This document shows, piece by piece, positions 1 to 9,452 of a DNA stretch of 64,000 nucleotides (position 1 is its first letter; every line of letters starts with the position of its first letter). Under the pieces are notes generated by a model, which worked only from the letters and a program-made list of their open reading frames with translations, was not told where the DNA came from and made no database searches. The translations under genes and the position numbers were made by a program. This DNA is from an uncultured bacterium (GTDB lineage: Bacteria; Bacteroidota; Bacteroidia; Bacteroidales; Bacteroidaceae): positions 62,001 to 126,000 of the forward strand of contig CAJMQU010000008.1 of the NCBI GenBank assembly GCA_905215555.1, in the 5' to 3' direction.

Positions 1-1096
1 CTATATCTTGTTTGCTAAGCGCTGCCGCCATGAGGTCGGGGAATTTATCGGGTGTACAGGCGAAAGTCGGTACACCGATATTCGCCAGAAACTCTGCATG
101 GCTCTTGTCGTAAGAGGGGGCGCCGTCGTCATTCAGTGCAGGCAGCACGATGAGTTGCACACCACTATTCACTAAAGATACGAACTTCTTGCGCATCTCC
201 CGGTCATCGCCACCTTCATACAAGTCGGTAACCAGCACGAGTACCGTATCCTGCGGACGGGTAATCACTCCTTGGCAATAGGTCAGAGCACGGGCAATGT
301 CAGTTCCACCACCTAACTGTACACCAAAAAGCAAGTCTACCGGGTCTTGTAAATCGTCGGTCAGGTCTACGACTGCCGTATCAAATACCACCATCCGCGT
401 GCTCACTGCCGGAATGGAAGCCAGCACCGAGCCGAATATTCCGGAATAAATCACCGATGTTCCCATTGAACCGCTCTGGTCCAGACAGAGGATGATGTCT
501 TTCATTGCTTTCCGCTTCCTGCCGTAACCGATGCGAACTTCCGGGATAATCGTCTTATATTCCGGCTGATAATTTTTCAAGTTCTTGGTGATGGTGGTTT
601 TCCAGTCTATTTCGTTATAGCGCGGATTTCTCCGGCGGGCGGAGCGGTTGAGCGCTCCCGTCACAGCCTGCTGGGTAGGGGCAGAGAGTTTGCGCAACAG
701 TTCATCCACCACTTTGCGGACTACCTGCCGTGCCATTTCCTTGTTCTTTTCCGGGATTACGCGGCTGAGCGACATTAGCGTAGCTACCAGATGCACATCC
801 GGCACTACGGTTTCCAGCATTTCCTTTTCCGTCAGCAGTGAGGTGATGTTCAGCCGTTTGATGGCATCGCGTTGGATGACTTGTACCACCGACTGTGGGA
901 AAAACTCGCGGATGTCTCCCAGCCAGCGACTCACTTTCGGGGCGGACGAACCGAGTCCTCCGCGCCGGTCACTGTCGTACACGGCTTCCAGAGACTGGTC
1001 GATACGCTGCTCTTCCTGCGTCAGTGTGATGCCTGTACCGTCGGCTTCGTTTCCACCCAATATCAGGCGCCATCTTTTCAGATATTCTTCTTCCAT
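1..1096 (-). CDS. VWA-domain protein of a MoxR-linked operon (3' end outside window)
   Basis: This is a leftward reading frame that starts with ATG at 1096 (MEEEYLKRWRLILGG) and stays open to the left edge, so the C-terminus is missing. A von Willebrand factor A fold is indicated by a MIDAS motif, D-Q-S-G-S, with its first Asp near residue 206 in the context ILCLDQSGSMG. This is followed by a Gly-rich GGGTD segment and LVLVTDLYEGG. The N-terminal 200 residues are helical and charged. It is the last visible gene of the operon, 10 bp after the DUF5682 gene. In MoxR-VWA pairs the VWA protein is a metal-dependent adaptor for the AAA+ ATPase. That role is inferred here from adjacency and family knowledge. 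Confidence 0.85.
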   Translation of the reverse strand, partial: MEEEYLKRWRLILGGNEADGTGITLTQEEQRIDQSLEAVYDSDRRGGLGSSAPKVSRWLGDIREFFPQSVVQVIQRDAIKRLNITSLLTEKEMLETVVPDVHLVATLMSLSRVIPEKNKEMARQVVRKVVDELLRKLSAPTQQAVTGALNRSARRRNPRYNEIDWKTTITKNLKNYQPEYKTIIPEVRIGYGRKRKAMKDIILCLDQSGSMGTSVIYSGIFGSVLASIPAVSTRMVVFDTAVVDLTDDLQDPVDLLFGVQLGGGTDIARALTYCQGVITRPQDTVLVLVTDLYEGGDDREMRKKFVSLVNSGVQLIVLPALNDDGAPSYDKSHAEFLANIGVPTFACTPDKFPDLMAAALSKQDI

Positions 1097-1106
1097 AGTT
1101 TACTCT

Positions 1107-3314
1107 TTACTTCATTTCAATTCCTAATAATTGGCGGATTAGCGGGATTACTTTGGTAGCTTCCGCTTCATTGTGGGCGGAGACTGTGACCGTCTGTGTC
1201 TGTATACCGCCTGCACCGCTTGCTTTGGCCTTCTCGCCCAGCTTACGGCGTTCCGGTGGGGTGAACTCACTGAATGTACGTTTCAATATAGGCAGCAGTT
1301 CCATGAAAGTCTCCTTATCCTGCCCGCATATCCAATTGTTCACAAGATTCCAAAGGTTATCATCCAACAGCAGGATAGCGCCCGAAGAACGGAGAAATCC
1401 TTCGAACCAGTATGCCATGTCTGCCGGAGCGTTGCCGATGGAAGAATAGTAACTGAGGGTGTTCTGTGCCTCCTCCGGTGAGATGTCTCCTTTGTCGTTC
1501 AGCAAGCGTGTGGCGTAGCCGGACAGCAACGGATGCACATTGATGGAAGTGCGCACCTGGCGGATAAATTCGAGCCACATGGTGTTCAGCTCCGGGTCGT
1601 TGAGGGTAGATACAGCATAATCCGTAGACACCAGTTTGTTGAGAATATCCGCTGCCGCCTCTTCATCGATATTGATACAGACAAGCACGCCTCCCGCAAG
1701 GATACGGGCAATCATAGCGTGGAGCATATTGCCTACTTTGGAGAAATCCAGATTGCGCACATTGCCATAGCGGACGATGCTGACCAGGTCGGGAACGGCT
1801 TCCATCATTTCGATAATATCGGTCGAGGCAGCCGAAAGACGGTCGAGCTGCACAGTCATGGCATCTACTAAATCCGGCAGATTGGCGGGGATAACCCGGT
1901 CGAGCAGATAGGTGAGTTCCGGAATATACCTTATCTCACCGGTCTGTTTGAGCAGATACTTTTGGGTGGCTTCTTCCAGCGTATTTCCCCAGATGGCTTT
2001 TTCAATGATGTTGATGATCTGTTCCGGTTTGTGGTAAAGCGTCCATTTTTCCTTGAACGTACCTTTACCGTCAGAACTGCCAGGGATGGCCCAATCTATT
2101 TCTAAAAGGTACAGGCGGTGGAAGAAGATACTTCTTTCCAAATCATTCGGTTTACGGAGGTCGAGCGTCAGTTCTTTGATTTCAGCGGTAAACGGAATGC
2201 GTAGCCGCTTTTGTGCCTTTTCCACATCTACCAGAAGGGGAACTTTGGGAACATTGTCCGGAACGCGCCCCAAACGGTCGCTGATGATAAGTTCCTCTTT
2301 GATGATTTGCAGGAGGACGTCGTCACCAAAGCCCATGACGGTGGTGATGGCTTCGTTGAATTCTGCCAGCGAAGGAGCGGGGAGGTTACGCAAAGCAGCT
2401 GTCACCTGTGCCAGACGAACCGTTTCGATGACGTGGGCTACTGAGATATCCATATTCTTCTTGCGGAAAAGCGAGGCAGCCTGACTGATCCAGAGAGTAC
2501 CGTCATCTTCGGGATGATGCCAGAGATAATGATACCAGCCGGGAGATTCTATTCCCGCTCCGTATCCGCTGCGGAAGGAGAGGCGGTCGTAGGTCCAGGG
2601 TATCCAGGTACACTCCACTTTTACTTTGGCAAGTCCTTTCAGCTGTTCATTGTCTTCTTTCACTTTGGGCATGTTTTCAAGTGCAGGAACATGCCAGGCA
2701 CCGCAAACCACGGCGATACGCTCGAAGTTCTCTTTCTGTGCCGCACGTATCATTTTACGCATCCAGGCTTCACGGAGCAGGTCGCGGTGAGAGGTATGTT
2801 GGGGGAGTTCTTCCCGCAGTGCGGTGACTGCTTCTTGCACTGCCAGAAATACATCGGCACTGTCTTTGCGGTGCTCAATGGTAGTTTCCCACCATGACTC
2901 TCCGTCTGTATATCCGGCGGCTTCTGCCAGATAATCGAAAGGGTCTCTATGTATATCGGTGGTTTCTTCTTTTTCTTCTTTGGCAGACTTTTGACTCAAC
3001 GCCATAGAGTGTGCCAGTGGCAGATCGAAGAAACGCAACGGCACTTCATTCCGCATTGCATAGCATATCGTCTGCCACTCCGGAGAGAACTCGGCGAACG
3101 GATAGAACACAGCATTCTGCGGCTGGTCGGGCTGATAGGCGAGCAGGGCAACAGGCGGTTCCATTTGCTCGTTCAATGCACATGGAAGCAATGCCTCAGC
3201 TTCTGCCGGACCTTCCAGAAGTATGAGGTCAGGTTTTAGCTCCTGCAAGTATTCCAGTACATTCCGGCACGAACCGGGACCGTGGTGTCTTATTCCTAAT
3301 AAATGAATGGACAT
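1107..3314 (-). CDS. DUF5682 family protein
   Basis: The 735-residue protein begins MSIHLLGIRHHGPGSC, the typical opening of the DUF5682 family, with an early LLEGPAEAE segment. The N-terminal third contains conserved His-rich and acidic patches (GIRHHGPGS, VVCGAWHVPAL) that look catalytic or metal-binding; the biochemical activity is unknown. The rest is helical. No signal peptide or membrane span is seen, so it is cytoplasmic. It lies between the MoxR ATPase gene (94 bp upstream, with a hairpin in the gap) and the VWA gene (10 bp downstream). The family almost always occurs with MoxR, VWA and SWIM genes, so it is probably a core part of one machine. Confidence 0.85.
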   Translation of the reverse strand: MSIHLLGIRHHGPGSCRNVLEYLQELKPDLILLEGPAEAEALLPCALNEQMEPPVALLAYQPDQPQNAVFYPFAEFSPEWQTICYAMRNEVPLRFFDLPLAHSMALSQKSAKEEKEETTDIHRDPFDYLAEAAGYTDGESWWETTIEHRKDSADVFLAVQEAVTALREELPQHTSHRDLLREAWMRKMIRAAQKENFERIAVVCGAWHVPALENMPKVKEDNEQLKGLAKVKVECTWIPWTYDRLSFRSGYGAGIESPGWYHYLWHHPEDDGTLWISQAASLFRKKNMDISVAHVIETVRLAQVTAALRNLPAPSLAEFNEAITTVMGFGDDVLLQIIKEELIISDRLGRVPDNVPKVPLLVDVEKAQKRLRIPFTAEIKELTLDLRKPNDLERSIFFHRLYLLEIDWAIPGSSDGKGTFKEKWTLYHKPEQIINIIEKAIWGNTLEEATQKYLLKQTGEIRYIPELTYLLDRVIPANLPDLVDAMTVQLDRLSAASTDIIEMMEAVPDLVSIVRYGNVRNLDFSKVGNMLHAMIARILAGGVLVCINIDEEAAADILNKLVSTDYAVSTLNDPELNTMWLEFIRQVRTSINVHPLLSGYATRLLNDKGDISPEEAQNTLSYYSSIGNAPADMAYWFEGFLRSSGAILLLDDNLWNLVNNWICGQDKETFMELLPILKRTFSEFTPPERRKLGEKAKASGAGGIQTQTVTVSAHNEAEATKVIPLIRQLLGIEMK

Positions 3315-3365
3315 TCTCTTAGTCTTTTAGTTCATTAAGATTATATTTGATTAGCAGATGATTTG

Positions 3366-3409
3366 ACAAGAGTAACCTCCTGGGAGGAGGAGACTTGAGA
3401 TGCTCTTGT
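3366..3409 (-). promoter_or_regulatory. intercistronic hairpin between MoxR and DUF5682 genes
   Basis: Arms ACAAGAG (3366-3372) and CTCTTGT (3403-3409) enclose a smaller CCTCC/GGAGG hairpin. The structure overlaps the end of the MoxR gene. No T-run follows on the leftward strand, so an mRNA processing or attenuation element is more likely than a full terminator. Confidence 0.4.
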
Positions 3410-4488
3410 TAAATCATATCTCTTGAAGCCCGGTAAATGTCTTTCCAGCCATCACGGTTCTTCACAACCGTCTCCATATACTCCTGCCATACCACTTTAT
3501 CCTGTACGGGGTCTTTCACCACTGCACCCAGAATGCCCGAAACAAGGTCTTCGGCATGTATCTGTCCGTCTCCGAAATACCCCGCCATAGCCAGGCCATT
3601 GTTCACAACGGAGATAGCCTCAGCCGTACTCAGCGTGCCACTTGGAGTTTTCAGCTTCGTCTTTCCGTCATTGGTAGCTCCCTGGCGCAGTTCGCGGAAG
3701 ATGGTAACTACCCGGCGGATTTCTTCGAGGGCAGGTCTTTCTGCCGGAAGTTGCATCACCTTTTCAAAACTTTCCACACGGCGGCGCACGATGTCTATTT
3801 CTTCATCAATGCTATCCGGCAAGGGCAGGATAACGGTGTTGAAACGACGCTTCAAAGCACTTGATAAATCATTGACTCCTTTATCGCGATTGTTGGCAGT
3901 GGCAATGATATTGAATCCCCGTATTGCCTGCACCTCCTTATTCAATTCGGGAACGGGAAGCGTCTTTTCCGAAAGGATCGTGATCAGCGTGTCCTGCACA
4001 TCCGAACCGATACGGGTCAACTCTTCGATACGTCCTATCTTGCCCTCCTGCATCGCTTTCATAATCGGTGTTTGCACCAAAGCCCCTTCACTCGGACCTT
4101 CCGCCAGCAGACGGGCATAGTTCCATCCGTAGCGAATCGCCTCTTCTCCCGTTCCGGCAGTACCTTGCACTATCAGCGTGGAATTGCCGGAGATGGCCGC
4201 AGCAATATGTTCGCTCACCCAGCTCTTTGCCGTACCCGGAAGTCCGTAGAGCAAAAGCGCACGGTCGGTTACCAGTGTGGCAACTGCAATCTCCATCAGA
4301 CGGCGGTTACCTATGTATTTAGGTGAAACCTCGAATCCGTTTTTCAGTTTGCCTCCCATCAGGTAAGTGACTACGGATTGCGGAGACATCTCCCAGTTCT
4401 CTGGAACAGAATTTGTTTCATTCTTCTTCAGTTCGTGCAACTCTTCTGCGAATTGCTGTTCGGCATGTTGTCTAAGTAAGGTACTCAT
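3409..4488 (-). CDS. MoxR-type AAA+ ATPase
   Basis: The 359-residue cytoplasmic ATPase has a Walker A motif GLPGTAKS at residues 82-89, a sensor-1 like stretch IIATANNRDKG, and LSSALKRRFN, which resembles the arginine-finger region. The first 45 residues are a charged helical leader. The Walker B segment is less canonical than in the second MoxR protein of this window (57451-58425), and the two are not close paralogs. The gene sits 12 bp after the DUF5691 gene and before DUF5682 and VWA, the usual set for this class. It is expected to use ATP hydrolysis to remodel a target presented by the VWA partner. The target is unknown. Confidence 0.88.
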   Translation of the reverse strand: MSTLLRQHAEQQFAEELHELKKNETNSVPENWEMSPQSVVTYLMGGKLKNGFEVSPKYIGNRRLMEIAVATLVTDRALLLYGLPGTAKSWVSEHIAAAISGNSTLIVQGTAGTGEEAIRYGWNYARLLAEGPSEGALVQTPIMKAMQEGKIGRIEELTRIGSDVQDTLITILSEKTLPVPELNKEVQAIRGFNIIATANNRDKGVNDLSSALKRRFNTVILPLPDSIDEEIDIVRRRVESFEKVMQLPAERPALEEIRRVVTIFRELRQGATNDGKTKLKTPSGTLSTAEAISVVNNGLAMAGYFGDGQIHAEDLVSGILGAVVKDPVQDKVVWQEYMETVVKNRDGWKDIYRASRDMI

Positions 4489-4500
4489 ATTGTTTTTATA

Positions 4501-5979
4501 TTATTTATTGTCATTGAACATGGTATTTATTTTCTCTTTCATTCTCATGTATTCAGCTATCAACCGACTGAATTTTGCTGCGAAGTGGTCCGATTCATTT
4601 GTCAGTGCATATTTCTCCAGTTGGGGATATACTTCCCGGGGCAAGTAGATCGCCAGACGTTCCGCAGTCTCTTTGGGAGGATAATAATAATCGCTTTGGA
4701 ATAATCGCTGCAACACCCGTGCGGAGAACTTTGGTCCCCATTGCTTTCCGTCCTCGTTGTACCAGGAGTCGAGGGCGCTGAGGTTCTTGTTTGTGGTCTG
4801 GAAGTCGATTTCTTCCCGTTGTTCCGGTGTCAGTAATCCTATCAACGGAGCAAAATAATGCTCGCTTGCATCTTCCTTCAGCGTTTGATAAGCCCATAAG
4901 TTATCATTGAAATTCACTATCGGCCGGTGCAGGTTGAAGTATTGACTGAACGGAGGCTTTTTTGCCAGTTTGGCGGCTGCCTTTTCCGGAGAACACTCGT
5001 ACAGCTCCGCCCAGAAACCGAGGGGCACACGTTCCGCAAGCTGGCGCAGAAGAAATTCGTTGTCCTTCTCCATTTTATTGGGGCTGACTTCTTCCAGTCC
5101 TAATTTCTTCATATCCGGAGTAAAAGCGATTTTGTCATACGACCAACCCAGAAGCATCTTGTGGCGGAGTTTTCCACGCAGCAAGTCGCAGTATGTTTTT
5201 ACCAGCTCGGAGTCGGGCAGGCTGCACAATAGTCGGCGGGCTGTTTCCTTCACATTGCTGCTTCGGTCGGTGGTGATAATTTCTTGCAGGAAAGTTTCAT
5301 CCTTTTTGCTCAGGCTGATGCGGAGACACTGTATCAGTTCGTCGCGGTGGGCGGCAGATTCATTCTTCAATTCGGTTTGCAGCAATGCAAGTCCCTGTTC
5401 CGGATTTTCTTTTCTCAGGCGCTGCAACATTCGCTTCCGTTCTTCGTGCGAGGCAGTTTCCCAAGTCTCGTTTCCGGTGTCTCCCCAATCGGGAAGTTCC
5501 ATGTGTGAGAGCAGCCAGCGGCCACGGTTTCCCGCTAGCAAAGAGAGCAATGACTGTTCCTCGTGCTTGTCGGGATTGTTGCGGTCGTAGGCTCGGGAGA
5601 TTAACGGGCGCAGATAGAAAGGCGGAATCAGCTTGTTGCATTGCACTGCTTTCCGATAGGCATATAATAAGAGGTATCGGTTGCGTTCGTTCACCATTTG
5701 GACAAGCATTTCGCCGACGGCATGGTCGAAGTAAGGCAGGCTGTCTTCCGGAGCCTCACTGATGGCAGTGGCTTCTTCGGCGGACTGTGGTTCTGTTCCG
5801 GCACGTTGATAGGCGAAAGTTAACGCTGTTATCTGGTAAAAGGCGGCTTCCGCATCTTCGGCTTTTTCTTGCAGGAGGCGTAAGTTCTCTTCCAGTGCTT
5901 CCGGGAAACCGGACGGGGTGAACTCTTTGGTTGCAGTCCCCAGTAATGCTGCATTTATGATTGGTTCAGTTACGTTCAT
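4501..5979 (-). CDS. DUF5691 family protein
   Basis: The 492-residue protein has the family's opening (INAALLGTATKEFTP) and is rich in helical, HEAT-like repeats in the middle (LLQTELKNESAAHRDELIQCLR, shown in part by position near residues 195-225). No signal peptide or membrane span is visible. The start at 5979 overlaps the end of the SWIM gene by 14 bp, which suggests translational coupling. The family regularly accompanies SWIM, MoxR, DUF5682 and VWA genes. A scaffold or substrate-binding role is an inference only. Confidence 0.8.
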   Translation of the reverse strand: MNVTEPIINAALLGTATKEFTPSGFPEALEENLRLLQEKAEDAEAAFYQITALTFAYQRAGTEPQSAEEATAISEAPEDSLPYFDHAVGEMLVQMVNERNRYLLLYAYRKAVQCNKLIPPFYLRPLISRAYDRNNPDKHEEQSLLSLLAGNRGRWLLSHMELPDWGDTGNETWETASHEERKRMLQRLRKENPEQGLALLQTELKNESAAHRDELIQCLRISLSKKDETFLQEIITTDRSSNVKETARRLLCSLPDSELVKTYCDLLRGKLRHKMLLGWSYDKIAFTPDMKKLGLEEVSPNKMEKDNEFLLRQLAERVPLGFWAELYECSPEKAAAKLAKKPPFSQYFNLHRPIVNFNDNLWAYQTLKEDASEHYFAPLIGLLTPEQREEIDFQTTNKNLSALDSWYNEDGKQWGPKFSARVLQRLFQSDYYYPPKETAERLAIYLPREVYPQLEKYALTNESDHFAAKFSRLIAEYMRMKEKINTMFNDNK

Positions 5980-7294
5980 CTCTCCAAATATAACAGTTAG
6001 ATTGATACCACATCGTGTTCAGTTCCCAGCAATTGGCATCCGCCAGAAGGAAAGCGGCAAAAGGCTTTCCACCCGTGACGGCAAGGAGGTCTATTCTTGT
6101 TGTTTCCTGCATCTGCACAGGCATACGTTCGTTGTTCGTGTCTTGTATGTACAGTTGCTTCCCTTGTACGGACAGCCTGATGTTCTCTACCAATATAGGG
6201 ACGTTTTCGGCAAACGGATTGACTTGCAGCGTTTCCCTGTATCGGCTTGCAGCCTCCTGCAGGTTGCTGCAAAAATGCGGAACATATGTCTCACCGGATA
6301 ATTCGCACTCCTTGAACAATGCGCGCAGATTGCCTGTTCCTTTGTAGAAACAGAGTTTGGCGTGATAGATGCTTCCGGGTACAAGGTTGTATTCGGGCAA
6401 TGAGCCGGGAGTTGTGAAACTGAGGTAAACGGCGAAACGTTTGCTTTGCCGCCCATGCAGCCAGTAGATATCATTGTTCAGTTCATTCACCTTTTGGCTC
6501 TTTTTGTGGAGTACTATCCATTGGTCTTCAACGGCTTCTCCCGCCAGTACTTCTTCTTTGGCCTGCGGGTAACCTATCTGTGCACGGATTTCATTCTGCC
6601 AGTCTTCCGGTTGCTGTTCCAGATTTTTATAAGCTTTCATCAGCAGATAAAGTTTTCCGAGTTGGTCGGTCAGTCTGTACTTCCAGCTTTCGTCGTAGAA
6701 GTTGATTTCCTGAATGGTTTTCAGCCGGTTGGCAAGTCCGGGGGCCTGTGCGTCGACCATGCGGCGGGCAATGCCCTCGAACAGGGTGTAGGCCCGTTCC
6801 GGAATATTGATGAGTCCGTTGCGTAACAAGTCTTTTATCCAGATTTCCAGTTCATCTATGCCGTTCAGCACTTTGGTATGGCGCATGGCTTGCCGTTTGG
6901 CTTGCGCTGCTTCGTCTACGGGAGCATTGCTTTTTACTTTCTGCTCTTTTTTTTCCGCTTTCTCTTCCCGTTTGGAAAGCCAGGCGGTCACCCAGTCCGG
7001 TTCGTCGGCTTCTTTGAATAAATCAGTTTGCGCGGCATACAAAAATAAAAGTCCCAACCCGTGTTTACATGGAAACTTCCGGCTTGGGCACGAACATTTG
7101 AATGCGACATTTTTGGCGTCGACTACGGTCTGGTATGGAGTCTTCCCACTTCCCTGGCAGTGTCCCCAGATGGCGCGGTCGCTGTGTTCCAGCAATACCC
7201 ATTTGGCTTTTGTCGCCAAGCCTTTTCCCGCTTTCACGGAAGCTGCATCCGGGGCCAATTGTATAATTTGTTCTTCTGTTAGATTTAATAACAT
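5966..7294 (-). CDS. SWIM zinc-finger protein
   Basis: The 442-residue protein is the first gene of the five-gene leftward operon. A SWIM zinc finger CxC-x6-CxH is formed by C67, C69, C76 and H78 (CSCPSRKFPCKH). SWIM fingers bind nucleic acid or protein. A linker rich in Lys and Glu follows (residues 110-130), then a long C-terminal region that binds no recognisable ligand. The context suggests it is the recognition or adaptor subunit of the MoxR-VWA machine. A possible -7 element on the same strand lies at 7331-7338 (TATACTTG), about 40 bp upstream of the start. Confidence 0.85.
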   Translation of the reverse strand: MLLNLTEEQIIQLAPDAASVKAGKGLATKAKWVLLEHSDRAIWGHCQGSGKTPYQTVVDAKNVAFKCSCPSRKFPCKHGLGLLFLYAAQTDLFKEADEPDWVTAWLSKREEKAEKKEQKVKSNAPVDEAAQAKRQAMRHTKVLNGIDELEIWIKDLLRNGLINIPERAYTLFEGIARRMVDAQAPGLANRLKTIQEINFYDESWKYRLTDQLGKLYLLMKAYKNLEQQPEDWQNEIRAQIGYPQAKEEVLAGEAVEDQWIVLHKKSQKVNELNNDIYWLHGRQSKRFAVYLSFTTPGSLPEYNLVPGSIYHAKLCFYKGTGNLRALFKECELSGETYVPHFCSNLQEAASRYRETLQVNPFAENVPILVENIRLSVQGKQLYIQDTNNERMPVQMQETTRIDLLAVTGGKPFAAFLLADANCWELNTMWYQSNCYIWRDERN

Positions 7295-7387
7295 GATTAT
7301 CGGGGTCAGTTATTACTATGTTTTGATTTGCAAGTATAGCGTTTTTTTTCTTTTTTCCGGCTTTCCCGGGAAAAGAGTTTTTGTAAA

Positions 7388-7414
7388 ATCACAAGTAACG
7401 ACTACTTGTGTGAT
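7388..7414 (-). terminator. probable terminator of the kinase pair
   Basis: The hairpin ATCACAAGTA / TACTTGTGTGAT (7388-7397 with 7403-7414, one bulged base) lies 80 bp past the stop of the leftward kinase gene. On that strand it is followed by a T-rich run (TTTTAC), as expected for an intrinsic terminator. Confidence 0.5.
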
Positions 7415-7493
7415 GAGAAAGCCCGGCACGTGTGAAGGGCAGATGGATTTTCTCGTGGGTACTTGAAGATATGGAAAGTAAGTTGCAGTCTGT

Positions 7494-9452
7494 TTAAAAT
7501 ATCCGAATGTAAGGATAGGTAAAAGTCAGTGCAGCTCCTTCGGGTGTTTCCGGTTCAATGGTATAAGTACCTCCGAAATGTTCAATGATCAGCCGGTTGA
7601 TGTTGTGCCGGATTTCTTTTTTATGAGTTTGCTGTTTTGTATCGGCTAACGGACTGTTGACTATATGGAATATAAGCTGTTTTTGCTCATCATCGCGACC
7701 TAAAGAAAAGTAGACGATTCTTTTTTCTTCCCATGGCTCGGTATAGCTTAAAGTGCTGAGTATAACTTGTGTAAAACGGGCACTATCCGTCTGGATTAAC
7801 AGGCTTTCTATCTCCGTAGAGAAATTTATCTGAATTTTGTCGTTGCATTTCATATGTACCATTCCGATTATGTCCGAGCATAGTTGTATTATTTCACAAT
7901 CGCTTATCTGCCATTTGGTTTTTCCGGCTTCCAATCTTGACAGGTCAAGCACATCGGTTACCAATTGGATTAACTCAGCTGAATTTGTTTGGATTATTTG
8001 TGTATAAGCGTTCCATTGCTCGGCATCAATATTTTCCGGTTCTGTGGCCATCAGATTCGAGAACCCTAATACGCTGTTTAGCGGGATGCGTATATTGTAA
8101 CTCACATTGGCAAGAAAACGGTTTTTTACCTCATTCGCTTCTTCGGCTATCAGGCTCATGGCCCGGCTTTCCTCTTCTTCTTTCTTTAATCTTTTACGTA
8201 TATGATAGATACGTATAGTAGACGGGATTAAGATAACCAAAGTAATGATTATCAATAGTATACTGATGTAATGAATGATAGTCTGATGCTTTTCTTTTTC
8301 AAGAATCAGTTTATCTATATTAAGCATCTGGTAGATTTCATCCGTTTGCGAAGCAGATAAATCTCTATAGAAAGCATTTTTTTTGGTTAGTGATTTCTGA
8401 AAAAGTGGAATCGCTTCATCAAACCGTCCGGCATCGGCTAAAATACTTGCACGGTTTATTTCATAATTCAGCCCGCCGTTTTCTGATAAATTCGAAAGCA
8501 GGTTGATCGCACTGTCGGCGCAGGCTATTGCTTTGTCATATTCATGAGTGAGCTTGTAATAACGTGAATAGACATCATAATAGAGTCCACGGCAGGGAAT
8601 ATAACTTTTCGGGAAGAAATGCTTGTCCATTTCTTGTATATATTTGTGCGCTTCAGCCAGCTTGTTTTCATTTATATAATAGTCAGCGCTCAAGCTTTCT
8701 AGCAGAAGATACGCGTTTTTTTTGGAGGATGAGGTTGATTGTGGTGAGAACAGTCTATCCAAAACATCCCTGTATTCATTTAAAAATATTAAGAGATTTT
8801 CATCCTGCGTGGAAGAACATGCAAGGACAATCTCTTGTAAGACTTCTTTTCGTATTTTCAACGGGGTATCGGCGGGTAATAGGCGATAGGCTTCCAATCC
8901 GGCTTTAATTCCTTCTTTGTTGCGCATAGTCATCAGATAAGCTGTCATCAGACATAATTTAGCAGAAGACATTCCCGATGCAAAGTTGACATTCTTTGCC
9001 AATTCATACATATTTTCTGCTTCTGTTATGCTGTATTCTATTTTGTGCTTAATAATGTGCATCGTTATCTCAGCCCTTTTACTTTTGAAATATATGTAAT
9101 ATAGTTTATTTTTCAAGGCAGGCTCTTCGAGTCTGTTCATCCATAAAGTTAGATTCTCTGCATCCTGATGATTGAAATAATAGGTTATGTAGGCATACAT
9201 AGCCCGGCATCTGTATATTTCATTACCTTGGCGGGTACTTTCTTCCATAATCTGATCTATATATTGGAGGTAGGAGGGCGCCATAGGTTCCAGCCTGGAC
9301 AGTAAGAATAATGTTTCCAGTCGTGTGGTGTCGGCAGGCAGCGTTTCCAATACCTTCAGCAGACTGTCTTTAATCAGGGTGGTGTTTTCACAGAACACTT
9401 TTGTTGCTCCTGTGAATATCAATATCATCAGAAAAATGACTGATCGTTTCAT
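7494..9452 (-). CDS. degenerate (pseudo) sensor histidine kinase with TPR-like sensor
   Basis: The start is taken at 9452 (MKRSVIFLMILIF), because it gives a signal peptide or anchor and an ATGA overlap with the upstream kinase. A longer frame to 9551 lies inside that gene. Order: N-terminal signal sequence, helical TPR-like periplasmic repeats (about residues 30-395), one membrane span (about 395-425), then a HisKA-like region. The H-box reads VSYNIRIPLNS: the phospho-acceptor His is replaced by Tyr at residue 452 and the next Glu by Asn. The catalytic region lacks N, D and G boxes; VILSTLSYTEP stands where the N box should be. It is therefore a pseudokinase by sequence. Most likely it acts as a regulatory partner of the intact kinase. 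Confidence 0.85.
   Translation of the reverse strand: MKRSVIFLMILIFTGATKVFCENTTLIKDSLLKVLETLPADTTRLETLFLLSRLEPMAPSYLQYIDQIMEESTRQGNEIYRCRAMYAYITYYFNHQDAENLTLWMNRLEEPALKNKLYYIYFKSKRAEITMHIIKHKIEYSITEAENMYELAKNVNFASGMSSAKLCLMTAYLMTMRNKEGIKAGLEAYRLLPADTPLKIRKEVLQEIVLACSSTQDENLLIFLNEYRDVLDRLFSPQSTSSSKKNAYLLLESLSADYYINENKLAEAHKYIQEMDKHFFPKSYIPCRGLYYDVYSRYYKLTHEYDKAIACADSAINLLSNLSENGGLNYEINRASILADAGRFDEAIPLFQKSLTKKNAFYRDLSASQTDEIYQMLNIDKLILEKEKHQTIIHYISILLIIITLVILIPSTIRIYHIRKRLKKEEEESRAMSLIAEEANEVKNRFLANVSYNIRIPLNSVLGFSNLMATEPENIDAEQWNAYTQIIQTNSAELIQLVTDVLDLSRLEAGKTKWQISDCEIIQLCSDIIGMVHMKCNDKIQINFSTEIESLLIQTDSARFTQVILSTLSYTEPWEEKRIVYFSLGRDDEQKQLIFHIVNSPLADTKQQTHKKEIRHNINRLIIEHFGGTYTIEPETPEGAALTFTYPYIRIF

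Noticed and set aside
2053..2484. Rightward frames inside the leftward operon
   Set aside because: Codon use and sequence are those of shadows of the DUF5682 gene; no start signals or family resemblance.
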